Positions 18,380-28,159 of a stretch of DNA of 28,159 bases are shown piece after piece. A program made the translations under genes and the position numbers. The stretch covers positions 1 to 28,159 of the forward strand of contig JBNGIS010015565.1 of assembly GCA_049999725.1 (NCBI GenBank). The letters run 5' to 3'. This DNA is from Haplomitrium mnioides (lineage: Eukaryota; Marchantiophyta; Haplomitriopsida; Calobryales). The notes beneath the pieces were generated by a model. That model was not told the DNA's origin, searched no databases, and worked only from the letters and a program-made list of their open reading frames with translations. The number at the start of each line of letters is the position of its first letter. Position 1 is the stretch's first letter.

Positions 18380-19520
18380 AATTGAAAATGATCCTCTTGA
18401 TCCTTTCGGCAATCTCTTTCTCCCGTGCAACTTTATGGAAGTGTAGTTTAAGGACTTACCAATTCTCCCAGCAGAACACAAGAGTCTCAAAGTCTATGAG
18501 GGACTTTTTGAAGCTCAAGAACCGGCCTTCTTGCAACTTATCCATAAATACATTGATGTTTTTTCCTAGAAGTATGATGAGATGACAGGAATCCCAACAT
18601 CTGCATACCAGTATCACATCAGGCTTTGACCGGATGCTCACCCTATACGAAAGCGTCCGTACATACTCAATCTTAAATATACAAAACTGGTTCAGAAAGA
18701 CATCACCAAAATGCTACATGCATGCATCATATCCCACATAGGCCTCACCGATTGGGTTTCACCTATTGTGGTAGTTCCCAAACCTAATGGATCAGTAAGA
18801 GTATGTGGTGATTTCAAGGCTCTTAATGCTGCCACTATTTCGGAACACTTCCATGTTCCATTTGTCGACACAATTTTGGATAACGTGGCTAGAAAATAGT
18901 GCTATAGTTTTTTGGATGATTTTTTTGAATATAATCAAATCAAAATCCATCCGGATTCCAAACATCTCACGACTGTCACTACGCCTTAGGGGTGTTACTC
19001 GTACAACAAATTGGTCTTTGGCCTTTGCAATGCTCCAAGCGCATTCTAGAGGATCATGCTCATGGCGTTTGAGTCCCTTCTCCAAGGACCAAACAAGTGT
19101 CTAGAGATTTACTTGGACGATTTCACAGTGTACAACACCACATACTAGCATCTTGCCAAACTGGAACTTGCCTTCACTTGTTGCCGTACATATGGCATTT
19201 CCTTAAATCCAAAGAAGTGTAAGTTTCTAGTGCCAGCAAGTGTGCTTCTAGGGCATATTATCTCAAAAAAAGGTCTACACCCTGATCCAGCAAAGGTGAG
19301 CACTATCCTCTCACTTCCTCCGCCGACCACAGTCAAACAGCTATAATATTTTCTGGAGAAATCGGTTTATTACATACGATATTGCTTGAATTATGCTAAG
19401 ATCGCTGCTTCCCTATATCAATTGACAAGGTATATAGTTCCTTTTGTCTGGAATGAGGAGTGCCAGCAAGCATTTCAAGCCTTAAGAGATGTCTTAGCTT
19501 CTCTGTCCTTTCTAGCTCTT
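18380..19520 (+). pseudogene. Reverse transcriptase of gypsy element 1
   Basis: Recognisable words in order are DWVSPIVVVPKPNGSVRVC, GDFKALNAATI, SFLDDFFEYNQIKIHPDS, VFGLCNAPSAF, the catalytic YLDDF (19110-19124, Asp-Asp at 19116-19121), NPKKCKF and LLGHIISKKGLHPDP. Stops occur at about 18570, 18627, 18897, 18987, 19050, 19146 and 19344. The catalytic box itself is intact. The frame is continuous with protease upstream and RNase H downstream without frameshift. Confidence 0.85.
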
Positions 19521-19900
19521 ATCGATTGGTCTCTTCCTTTTCTAGTGATAGTGGACACTTCTTCTACTGCCATGGGCGCCGTACTGGCTCAAATTCAGGA
19601 GGGTAAAGAATGTCCTATTTATTATGTTGGATGTCAACTGAGCTTGGCTGAGAGAAATTACAATGTCACTGAGCGAGAGGTCCTTGGACTCATCCATGCC
19701 GTCCGAAAATTTTGCCATTACCTTTTGAGCTATCCTTTTACTTTTATCGTAGATCATGACTCTTTAAAGTACATCATTAACAAGCATGATCTTACTGGCT
19801 GCCTTGCTTGTTGGGTTCTTCTTCTTGATGAGTTTAATTTCCAACTCCAGGTTTGACTTGGAACTAAGCATAGGAACTATTATCTCTTATCTCGTGTGCC
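19521..19900 (+). pseudogene. RNase H of gypsy element 1
   Basis: The region reads LVIVDTSSTAMGAVLAQ (first Asp at about 19553), YNVTEREVLGLIHAVRKF (Glu) and FIVDHDSLKYI (Asp), the three acidic positions of gypsy-type RNase H. The stretch 19386-19856 is open for 156 residues, one of the longest intact segments of the element. A stop follows at 19854-19856 (TGA). Confidence 0.8.
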
Positions 19901-20149
19901 GAGAATTCATGAACCCAACTCCTTGGACGATACTTTTTCAGACTTGTGGGTTTCTCAATTCTCTACTTTGCTCACTGCAGAGGTTAGCCTTGATCCACCT
20001 TACAAGCAGTTGGCTACCAACCCTTGGTACAGCCATATGATTGCTTACCTCACAAGTAGCACTCTTCCTTCACATCTCAAGTCTAATTAGTGGCAAGCCT
20101 TCACCAGATCGGCTGCCTCTTACACTATTATTTCCGATATTCTCTACAG

Positions 20150-21275
20150 AATGGGTGTGGATGGCGTCTTGAGAAGATGTCTCGCACCACCACAGACCAC
20201 GCAGGTTTTACACGGCTGCCACACCTCTACGTGTGGAGGATATTTTGCAGGCAAGACCATCGCCAGAAAAGTACTTTGCTCTAGTTATTGGTGGCCTACC
20301 TTATTTGTAGATTCTCAAAAATTTGCTTGCACCTGTGATGCCTGCTAGAGAACAGGAAAGCCTACACATAATGTGGAGATGCCCATAGTGCCTATCTTAC
20401 CCCTGTCTGCTTTTGAGAAATGGGGACTGGACTTCATCGGTCCCATTACCCCACCTTCTTGTGCAAGACAAAGCCAATATATATTGACAGCTACTAATCA
20501 TGTTACCAAGTAGGCAGAAGTTATCGAGCTTTCTGCCGATAATGCAATGTTAGTTGCTTCATTCCTCTATTCCCAAGTTTTAACCAGATATGGTTGTCCT
20601 TTAGAGTTGGTTAGTGATCGCAACACTCATTTTCTGAATGAGGTCATTGAAGCCTTCATAGCTTTGTACTCCATCCACCATTGCACATCTATGCCATACC
20701 ATCTTCAAGCAAATGGCCAAGCAGAGAGTACCAACAAAATTTTGAAAGCCATACTAGCCAAAACTATCTCACATCACATATCTGATTGGGATGAACATTT
20801 GCCTGCGACCTTATGGACCTATTGCTCCATGACCAAAGTAGCTACAGGTTTTACACCATTCCACCTGGTCTACGGGCAAGAGGCCTTGCTGCCCATTGAA
20901 ATACAAGTCCCTTCCTTATGGGTTGCCATTTCCAATCGATTAGGACCCTTAGAGTCATTGCAACACAAATTGGCAACCTTAGAACAATTACAAGAGGATA
21001 GGATTCAGGCCTCAGATCTGCGCTTTGCCCATCAGCACTGCATCAAGCTTACCCATGATAAAACAATCACGATGCGCACATTTGTGACCAATGACCTAGT
21101 TCTGGTTTTTGACATGAGATTCTTGCATTTTGCCCCCAAGTTTACTACACACTTGTTTGGCCCGTACAGGGTGACAGCTGTCCATCCCCATGGCTACTTG
21201 AGCCTTTCCACATTAGATGGTACAGCCTTTACTGCCCTTGTACATGCCAATTGTGTTAAGCTCTATTGTGTATGA
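20150..21275 (+). pseudogene. Integrase of gypsy element 1
   Basis: The N-terminal zinc domain reads VLHGCHTSTCGGYFAGKTIA and ends FACTCDAC. One His of the HHCC set appears to be Tyr. The catalytic core has all three acids: WGLDFIGPI (Asp at 20430), SDRNTHF (Asp at 20616) and ANGQAEST (Glu at 20724), the D,D-35-E pattern. A long open stretch (20547-21275) carries the core end and C-terminal domain (HLFGPYRVTAVHPHGYLSL), ending with TGA. No chromodomain or extra ORF is seen after it. Stops are near 20088, 20346 and 20511. Confidence 0.85.
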
Positions 21276-22330
21276 GTTGTATTGTTTGGCGGTGTCTGTG
21301 GAGTACCTTGCTCTTTGTTTGTCAGTTTTTTCTTCCAAGTGTTATGTTCCTTGCCACCATGCCACGGCCATCCTTGGGAATTCGAGAGCAGCCAGGCTAT
21401 ATTCTTCACATGGGATGCTTAGGATTGAACCAAAGGATCTATAAGGGTCCAGGATGGGAGATAAAGATGCATGCAAGGAGAGGCAAAGGAGGAAGAAAGC
21501 AAGAAAAAAGGAAGAAATCAAGCATGCAAATGGCATAAATGGCAAACAACGGACACTGTCCAAACAGAGGGATGAATGACTTCTCAAAGATTCAATTAAA
21601 AGACTTTTATAAGATTTAATTTAATTTTTTTATTATATTTAAAGTAGAAAAACTCTTTAGGATCTAGAAATATGACCATAGGAATAACACAAGTATTTGA
21701 AAATTACAGGTACCAATTAGGGCAAGAAACGGATCAGGCAACAACAACAACAACACCTCGAACAGCCCAAAATGGAAGAAATGGAAGAACATCACTTCAG
21801 CAGGAAGAAAAGAAAAGAAAAGGCATCGGTTGTACGTGAGGTTTAGGTGTGTGTGTTTTGTAAAAGTAGACATGTATATGTTTTGTGTTTTTTGTGGGAT
21901 TTTGAAAAGTTATTTGGGTTAGTAGATAATAGTAAAGTATTAATTAAATATTAGCTAACTAAGACTAAGCCTAACCTATTAGCCCAGCCAAAAGGAAAAG
22001 GGATAAAAGAGGAAGGGGTAAGATGAGTTGATCCCAAGGGGTACTTGAAAGAAAAAAATTGGCGCCTATGGTGGTTAAGGTGGTTAAGGTCTTGAGAAAA
22101 GAAGGAAAGAGTTAGGGTGGAGTTAAAGAAAGAGAGGGGGTTCATTTTTTGGCTCTCTCTTCTTGGGTGCTGCGCCGCGGGTGAAGTTTTTTTCTTGGCC
22201 TTTGGTGGAAAGGGGGAGCCGCCGTGTTGGAACAAGGTTTATTTTTAGTTGCATAGGAGTGGATGTCATATAGGTTGGTGGGGCATGAAGGAAGTTACGT
22301 TGCCCCATGGGGGGGAATTTATTGCTTGAT
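21276..22330. other. Non-coding region after gypsy element 1
   Basis: No coding frame is supported. The first 300 bases should include the element's 3' untranslated region and LTR start, but no repeated counterpart lies upstream of gag, so the LTR cannot be placed. The region holds a (CAA)5 run at about 21738 and purine-rich stretches at 21470-21520 and 21970-22020. A TGGCGCC word at 22060 recalls the primer-binding site of some plant gypsy elements but lacks the rest of the match. Confidence 0.4.
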
Positions 22331-24903
22331 GTCTAAGCACCTACGCAACGAGGATAGTAGTCACATTTCAACAGAATGTGGAAAGAATATGATATGAGAT
22401 GAGCAGAAATAGACTGAGATAGGATATTCTTTGAGAGTTGTCATCAACAGCTGCCCGACGACACTTGTGCAGCATCAAGGTCTCTGTTGAGAAGGGGGAT
22501 GCATATGGTTTCAGAATTACTCGTGGGAACTTTTGATGGGAGAATGTGTAAGAAACCCCTAGCCCAAGGAGAGGAATCTCATAAAATGATGGGTTCATAT
22601 ATAAACAAGTCACAAATGAAGTACTGACCAAAACTCGGTAGGAGTAGCTTTTGTGAGAATCAAGAATCATGTATCAAAATGAGGAAGGAATGGATGTTGC
22701 GCTTGATCAGGAACTCTTTAGCCTTGCAAAATCATAAGGCTGAAGGCGAGAAATTCTGGAGGTGAGAATCTTGACATCGTCGAGTACTGAGAGAGTGAAT
22801 GCGCCAATCGCATTCTATTTATAAGCCGATAGAAGGAGGCATTGACCACAAATTGAGGAACTGCACACGAACTACTTGGAACCTTTGCTACATGCAGACC
22901 CTTAGCTTGTGTCCTTTCGAATTGAAGGCAGTTCTGTAGCTGCAATAAAAAGAAAAAAAGTGATGGATTGGTGAAGGATAGGTTGGGGACGACTGATACG
23001 TTGAACTAGACATATGTGTTACAAATCAAGAAAGAGGAGGACAAGCGTGATACTTGAACTCATAATCGGAGTGGCACAAAGGTGATAAGAAAAAAAGGGA
23101 GATCAGGAGGATCGCAACACTCGTGAGCATAGAAGAGGCAATCATTGATGCTAGAAGACACAAAGAAAACAACATCCTTAGGGAAATTTTTTGACAACAG
23201 AGGAATCGATTGAAGGAAGAAGAGAGGCATCGCTATACCTGCTTGAAGGTGCTACGGTCATCGGGATGCTTATGATTTTTGGCTGAATGGGAAGGAATGA
23301 ACCAGGAGGCAGAGAGGTATAGCATTCAAGGAGAAGAATACACTAAGGAGTTCAAACCTTGGGCTATACCTTTCAATGTCGCATGATGGACATATGTGAG
23401 TGCCAGGAAACACCACCGCAAGATCAAAGGAGCTCTGCTTGCAAGCAGTTGTCAAAAGGGGAGACTGAGGTGTCGTGTATCATATGCATAGCATGAAGAC
23501 CTGTGCAAAGAATGACTCAACTCCTACCATCCCATTGGAAATATGCTTGATGAAGTCGATGTGGTGGAAGAAGTGATGAAGACATGAAACTAAGTACGAA
23601 GGCGTCCTAGCGATTTGCGATCATAAGCTAGACTTGAAGATACAAGGACAAACTCAGATTCATAGATGAGGTTGCACGGGATAGTCACTAGTCGACGATG
23701 AGGGAATTGCTGGAGGAAAGGTGAAATTTTGAAAAAAAAAAAATACGAACTGACTAATGGGGAAGAAAGGCTTTACCATAAGAATGTACACGTTGAGAGT
23801 TATGACGCCATGGAGACAACTCTTGGTATAAGAACCAACGACCATTTACTATTTGGGGGTTCCAACATAATAGCAAGAGGGGGTGTTCTGTGGTCCCATG
23901 GTTCTCATGACGGGAAAAGTAAGGTGTGGTGTCGGAAGCTCAAAACAAGGGAAACGTTCCTTGCTAGGGTGAAGGTATAAGGTTGTAAGGGTTAAGTCAA
24001 AACACAAGACATGGAGTCAAAATAGGAGTATGAGAGGAATCATGGGTGAAGGGAGTGGAGATTAAGGATTGGGAAGAATGTTGAAGGGAAGAGGAAGGAG
24101 ATATGATGACTATTGAACGAGGTGGCAAGTAAGATTATGTACAAGACGGGTATGTGGGTTACAAAGTGTGTGAGTGAGGAGTGTACAAAATATTATGAGG
24201 GCCCAAGTGGGATGGCTCCTTTCCCAAGGTGGTGGGTGGCTGGTAGCTAAGGTAGCAGAAAATTGGAAAATATTTGTTGGTATGTGCTTGTGTGTATGTT
24301 CTGTATCTGATCCTTTTATTAGAGTCTGTCTCGTGTTCTATACTTCGGGGAAGTTTATATGGAATGTCAGTAAAATTCTTGAGTATGACAGTAGTGTATT
24401 TGTGGTGATTCTTGTTGAGAGAAGAGTGGAACTTACTATTCTAGTAGAGCTATAAGAGAAGGAAGAGTAGAGAAGTGAATAGTTGAGGGGTTATGCCCCA
24501 AGTGGGAAGTCGAATGATCTAAAATTGTACCTGCATTGGTTATCAGTTAAACATGTATTCAGTAAAGTGTTATTCTTGTTATTGTGTATACCTGTGATTT
24601 CAGTTTATGCATCTATCTTGAATTGTTCTTTCCCAATTGAAACATCTAAAATTCGGATGCATTTGAGTTATTTCATTTCTATTATGGATTACTACTCCTG
24701 AACCAAAAGACCAACCAGCAAGCCCAAAGTCGTCTGTAGGTCTTTAGCCGGTCCTGAGGGAAAAAGCACCCTCACAATCCCTTGAGTTTTGGTGGACGTT
24801 ACTACCACCACAACCAAATGTATCCTTAGATAGCATGATCAGCAGGGTACCTTTCCTGTTCCAACAAAAGCTATTGATATCTAGAAGTTAGGCTTTATAC
24901 TAC
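22331..24903. other. Purine-rich non-coding, repeat-like DNA
   Basis: The plus strand is purine-rich and dense in stops. Nothing here gives a supported protein. A TATA-box-like TATTTATAAG lies at 22816-22825 and could mark an LTR or other promoter. The 24700-24900 segment is compositionally different and leads into the fourth hairpin end. No internal direct repeat long enough to call an LTR was found by eye. Confidence 0.35.
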
Positions 24904-24948
24904 AACACCGATCAATAGTAGGGCTCCTCCCTGTATGCTCTGTTGTCG
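24904..24948 (+). repeat. Diverged hairpin-repeat end, copy C4 (opposite orientation)
   Basis: The reverse complement reads cgacaacagagcatacaggg, aggagccct and ggtgtt, aligning with the first 45 bases of C1-C3 (cgacaaaaaagagcaggaca, ggagccct, ggtgtt). It is more diverged than the others and lies in inverted orientation relative to them. Flanking sequences on both sides do not match C1-C3, so only the end is preserved here. It may be a related element or an old fragment. Confidence 0.45.
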
Positions 24949-25275
24949 GCCGGGTGTGTATGCGTTTTTTTTGTGTGATTACTGGCCTTTCAGCCCTGTA
25001 AATTCTCTCAGTTTGCATTAGTCAATTGTCTCCTTTTGTATTTTATTGCTTTAGTGTTGTTGTGACAATCCTGCACCTCTCTCCTCTCCCCCCTTTCCCT
25101 TCTCTTCCTTTCTTTTCTGCTTTCCCCAATGAATATCATGGATCTTGCAAATGCAAGGAGGAGCTCTATGGAATTCAGATGAGTTAGAGAAGAAGGCTAG
25201 CAAGGGGATCAAAGGGACTTGCAGCAATTCTTGATAGAGGGAGATCATGACAAGGGTGAGCAGAGGATTCAGGGA

Positions 25276-25373
25276 GATCATCAGAGAGAGATCAGCAGGA
25301 GAAGATCAGTAGTGGAAGATCAGTAGGGGGAGATCGTCAGAGGGAGATCATCAGAGAGAGATTAGCAGAGGTC
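25276..25373 (+). repeat. 14-bp tandem repeat, seven units
   Basis: Seven consecutive 14-base units of the type gatcatcagagaga fill this interval without indels. Variants include gatcagcaggagaa, gatcagtagtggaa, gatcgtcagaggga and gattagcagaggtc. Related words occur just upstream (gatcatgacaaggg near 25243). It lies in non-coding DNA between C4 and gypsy element 2. Confidence 0.75.
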
Positions 25374-25837
25374 AAGGGAGCCAACATCACTCAAAGAGGA
25401 ATCACGTGAAGTGGAAGTCACAAGAGGAGCTACGAGAAGTGAAGGCGAGGGGGAGTCCGGTCAGAGGCATGTAGATGGCCATCACGCGACTGGATCGGAG
25501 GTCGCAGCACTGCGAGAACGTACCTAGCGGCAACAAATGACGAACTAGGATCATGCAGTAGGCGAAGCTAGGTGAAGAGGAGGCAATCGAATGAACCCAA
25601 GGGAGATGAAGCCCCGCGATAGGTTGCCCACGAGAGAAGGGAAGGAGGCGCTCCATAATCGGAAGCCATATGATGCAATTGGACCAGAGGAAGGCGATCA
25701 AGGCAAAGAAATCCACACGAAGAAAGAGTTCCGAGGAGTCCGAAGAGGTCTGCGGAAACGTGGCGGCCCTCGCGCACTTCACGGGATCCGTCGGAGGACG
25801 TGGCAGCTCCTAAGGGTCCGAAGGGTTCGACAGGGTC
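25374..25837. other. GC-richer spacer, no gene supported
   Basis: This stretch is noticeably richer in G and C than its neighbours and open in several frames, including a 90-residue plus-strand frame (25591-25863) and a minus-strand frame (25568-25921). Both lack convincing motifs, and their openness is explained by composition. No RNA gene was seen. Confidence 0.35.
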
Positions 25838-25920
25838 CAGCCTCCCTACATGGGGATCTCTAGTTAAGTGGGATCCGATCAGCCTCCCTACGTGGGTTCC
25901 CCACTTAATAGGGATCCGCA
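25838..25920 (+). repeat. 42-bp tandem repeat, two units
   Basis: Two adjacent units of 42 and 41 bases begin cagcctccctac and end gggatccg. They differ in the middle (atggggatctctagttaag against gtgggttccccacttaat). They lie just to the left of the truncated end of gypsy element 2. Confidence 0.7.
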
Positions 25921-25949
25921 AAAGAGGGTCCGACGGGTCTGAAGTAATG

Positions 25950-27842
25950 GCAAACCAGAGATAAGCGAAGCAGTGACCAGATGAAGAGGTGATGGCGACT
26001 TGTCATATTTTCCAAATGGATTGGTTGTAACAATGGTCTGTGATTTGTGCACATAACTACAGGTCTTCCCAAAAGATAATGCCTCCATACTTTTGTAGCA
26101 TAAACCATTGCCAATTGCTATCGATCCCTTGCAGAATAGTTTCTTTCCGCCGCATTCAACCAACGTGACATGAAGGCAATTGGATGAAGCCCATCCTCAA
26201 ACTCTTGCTGCAAAATTGCTCCAATAGCAAAATTAAAAGCATCAAAATCAACTATACAACGTGCTTTTGGATCATAGGGCTGTAGAATAGGACGAGAAGA
26301 GACTGCATCCTTGACCTGTTGAAATGCCGCTTGCTCTTTGGCGGTCCATTGAAACTTGACCTCCTTGCTTAGCAGATCAATAAGTGGTGTAGCAATATAT
26401 GCATAACAATGGATGAATCGTCGATATAAGCTTGCCAATCCATTGAAGGCTCTAATGTCCTTTGCCTCCTTTGGTGTTGGCCACTCAGTAATAGCCTTGA
26501 TTTTCTCTTCTTCCATCTTTATACCATTCGCCGACACCTTGTGCTCCAAGTAAGTAACCTCTTGCTTCCAAAATTTGCACTTGGATTGCTTACAATAAAA
26601 CTTCCGATTGCGCAATCTTTGCAAAACTTCTTTCAAATGATTACGATGCTCATCTTCAGTTTTGCTAAAAATAAGAATGTCATCCAAGAATACCGAAACT
26701 GATTTATCTAATAACCCATCAAAAACTCGATGCATTTGATCCATGAATATAGCCGGAGCATTAGTGAGACCAAATGTAAGGACCTTCCACTCAAAATGTC
26801 CATACCTTATACGAAAAGCTATGTTCGGCACATCACTTGGCTTGATAGGAATTTGCCAATAACCACTTCGAAGATCAAGCTTCGAAAAGAGTTGCGCACC
26901 ACTCAGTTGATCCAACAAATCATCAATATATGGTAAAGGATAAGCATTCTTGATAGTTTGCTTGTTCAAACCACGATAATCAGTACAAAGATGAAATCCA
27001 CCATCTTTCTTTGGTACAAAGAATACTGATGCTCCCCAAGGCAAAGTACTATACTGAATGAAATCCTTCTCAAGAAGATCCGTCAAAGTCTTGCAAAGCT
27101 CTTCCAACTCTTGTGGCGATAACCTGTATATAGGTCGATTATACGGAATATTTCTTGGTATCAACTCTATCGGAAAGGGCCTTCCACAATCATCTAGTAA
27201 CCCCTTTGGCAAATCATCTAGAAACACATCTGAATACTCCTTCAAGATATCATCAATAATTGAGGTTGGTATAGATTTCCCTCCCTCCTTATTCAAGTCC
27301 ACAATAGGCTTGATCCATATAGCAAAGACGAGCAACTCTTTCTCCATCAAATCATTATGCTGAACTGATTTGGGCTTCTTCACCAACGATGCCAGATGCC
27401 CCAAAAGAAATTGCTTTCCTTGTAAAGTAACTTGAATTTGCCGTTTTGCCCAATCAACTTGAGCAGACCAATCTTCAAGCCAAGGCAAACCCAAAATAAT
27501 GTTATATTGTATGGGTGCAATAACAAAATCCATAGATTCCTCATAATCTTTGCCAATCTTTAGAAGAAATGGCTTGTGAGAATGGAATACCTCATGTTTT
27601 TGGCCATCAGTCATAGTCACAAAACTTCCGTTGATCAGCGAAGTCGTAGCTTTGATTTTCTTTGCAAAACATAGTGACATGAAATTTTCAGAACTTCCAC
27701 AATCTACCAACATTCTACAAGAATGCTCATCAACCATACCATCTAGATGAAATAAGGTGCTTCTGATTTTTGTCGAGCTTTTCATTCCATTAAAACTAAT
27801 TAAGCCCTCAGTAAATCGTTCGACTATCTTTACTGAGGATAG
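25950..27842 (-). pseudogene. pol: pol of gypsy element 2 (protease, reverse transcriptase, partial RNase H)
   Basis: The long open frame has an ATG at 27785 but is open from 27842. Residues 25-33 (RMLVDCGSS) form the retropepsin active site, and ILGLPWLEDW (97-106) its downstream signature. The transcriptase spans about 205-420, with LDLRSGYWQI (first Asp, residue 304), FGLTNAPAIF and the catalytic FLDDI (366-370). RNase H starts near 511 (VDFDAFNFAIGAIL) and runs to AERNYSARDR. There a TAG at 26118-26120 interrupts it, and QLAMVYATKVWRHYL, CTNHRPLLQ and HLENMTSR continue in the same frame. Integrase is absent, so the element cannot move by itself even if the stop were suppressed. Confidence 0.88.
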
Positions 27843-28159
27843 TCATTTCCTTGATTTTCTTCTTCAACAGTTGCCACTTGAACAAGAGCACGTGGTCGAC
27901 CTTGGCGACGTTGGAAATTAGCAATCATATGACCAAGCTGTCGACAATAAAAACATCCTCCACTTTGGCGTAGATGCTCAAGTTCTCCATCAGTGAGTGC
28001 CACTCTCTGTGCTGCATCAATCTCCATAGGTACAACCTCATTTGCTGGCATACAAACACTTGGTAAAGCTTGTTGTGGACGTGGCCTAGCATTGTTAGTC
28101 GCTAGTAGGGACTCATATCTTCTGCCATACTCATTGCTTCTTCTAGTTGAGAAGGCTCC
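27830..28159 (-). pseudogene. gag: gag 3' end of gypsy element 2
   Basis: The frame is open from the window edge and ends in TAA at 27830-27832. It has an Arg-rich approach (GRRYESL, NNARPRPQQ), then a single zinc knuckle at 27914-27955, C-x2-C-x4-H-x4-F, in which the last Cys is Phe. Gag and pol are in different frames (pol is -1 relative to gag) and overlap by about 13 nt. I saw no canonical slippery heptamer, so an indel that split one original frame is as likely as programmed frameshifting. The 5' part lies outside the window. Confidence 0.75.

Larger units (their letters stand above)
15467..21275 (+). mobile_element. Ty3/gypsy retrotransposon gag-pol region, element 1 (decayed)
   Basis: A single ancestral gag-pol frame runs from ATG 15467 to TGA 21275. 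It is interrupted by one frameshift (7-G run at 16607-16613) and about 26 in-frame stops, mostly TAG. The order gag, protease, reverse transcriptase, RNase H, integrase is that of Ty3/gypsy. No chromodomain follows the integrase, and words such as EYNQIKI in the transcriptase resemble non-chromoviral (Tat/Athila-like) plant lineages, so that placement is tentative. Neither LTR, primer-binding site nor polypurine tract was identified. The left boundary is a junction with the C3 repeat. The element is dead and old. Confidence 0.85.
25950..28159 (-). mobile_element. Ty3/gypsy retrotransposon, element 2 (truncated, runs off the window)
   Basis: On the minus strand, gag enters at the right edge and is followed by protease, reverse transcriptase and part of RNase H. 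The similarity fades at about 25950-26030, before any integrase. It is much less decayed than element 1: pol is open for 555 residues with one nonsense codon at 26118. No LTR is visible. Without integrase the lineage cannot be set, although the transcriptase wording (SKLDLRSGYWQI) is of the common chromovirus type. Confidence 0.85.

Noticed and set aside
22055-22080. TTGGCGCC word as a primer-binding site of a plant gypsy element
   Set aside because: Only the first seven bases fit, there is no CA-terminated LTR before it, and no gag follows.
24530-24550. ttggttatcag as an initiator-Met tRNA primer-binding site
   Set aside because: It needs an inserted base, the rest does not match, and no LTR end or gag lies nearby.
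25700-25800. KKEFRGVRRG in a plus-strand frame, resembling the start of an AP2/ERF domain
   Set aside because: The following W-G-K-x-A-A-E-I-R-D and W-L-G-x-x-x-x words are missing in all three frames. The region is GC-richer and open in several frames by composition.

Overview
The window looks like repeat-rich nuclear DNA from a land plant. The evidence is plant-type Ty3/gypsy and Ty1/copia sequence, a plant-style pentatricopeptide (PPR) pseudogene, and fragments resembling plant nardilysin and a PRP38-type splicing factor. A seedless plant such as a fern or lycophyte fits best, because I recall the methylase family described below mainly from such genomes, but this is a weak inference. No intact gene was found. 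No rRNA, tRNA or CRISPR array was seen. One 100-base N run (2725-2824) is an assembly gap.

Layout. 1-452 is the 3' end of a copia element with a very short LTR. 503-3716 (minus) is a broken multi-exon gene whose product would have had a basic tail, a ParB/sulfiredoxin-like domain, a long middle region and a C-terminal beta-class N4/N6 amino-methyltransferase domain. 4715-5621 (minus) is a second, truncated copy with the same intron position. 5622-15456 holds three same-direction copies (the third only about 80 bp) of a terminal repeat with a hairpin near its end. The two stretches between them carry decayed coding fragments, the readable ones on the minus strand: a PPR gene in the first; PRP38-like, nardilysin-like and several unidentified fragments in the second. 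15467-21275 (plus) is the gag-pol region of an old Ty3/gypsy element with one frameshift and about 26 stops. 21276-24900 is non-coding repeat-like DNA. A fourth, diverged hairpin end lies at 24904-24948. 25276-25373 and 25838-25920 are tandem repeats. 25950-28159 (minus) is a younger Ty3/gypsy element, truncated within RNase H and running off the window.

How the parts relate. The two methylase copies are duplicates of genomic DNA, not retrocopies, because they share an intron. Comparing their 3' flanks places the end of the copia LTR, and comparing their interiors places the edge of the hairpin repeat. The hairpin repeat carries a TATA-like box reading in the same direction as the readable gene fragments, so a non-autonomous element that collected host gene pieces is a reasonable hypothesis. 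Whether it is LTR-, Helitron- or otherwise based cannot be settled from this window. The ParB-like/methylase fusion and the gene-fragment array are the two most interesting systems here; both are inactive as seen.
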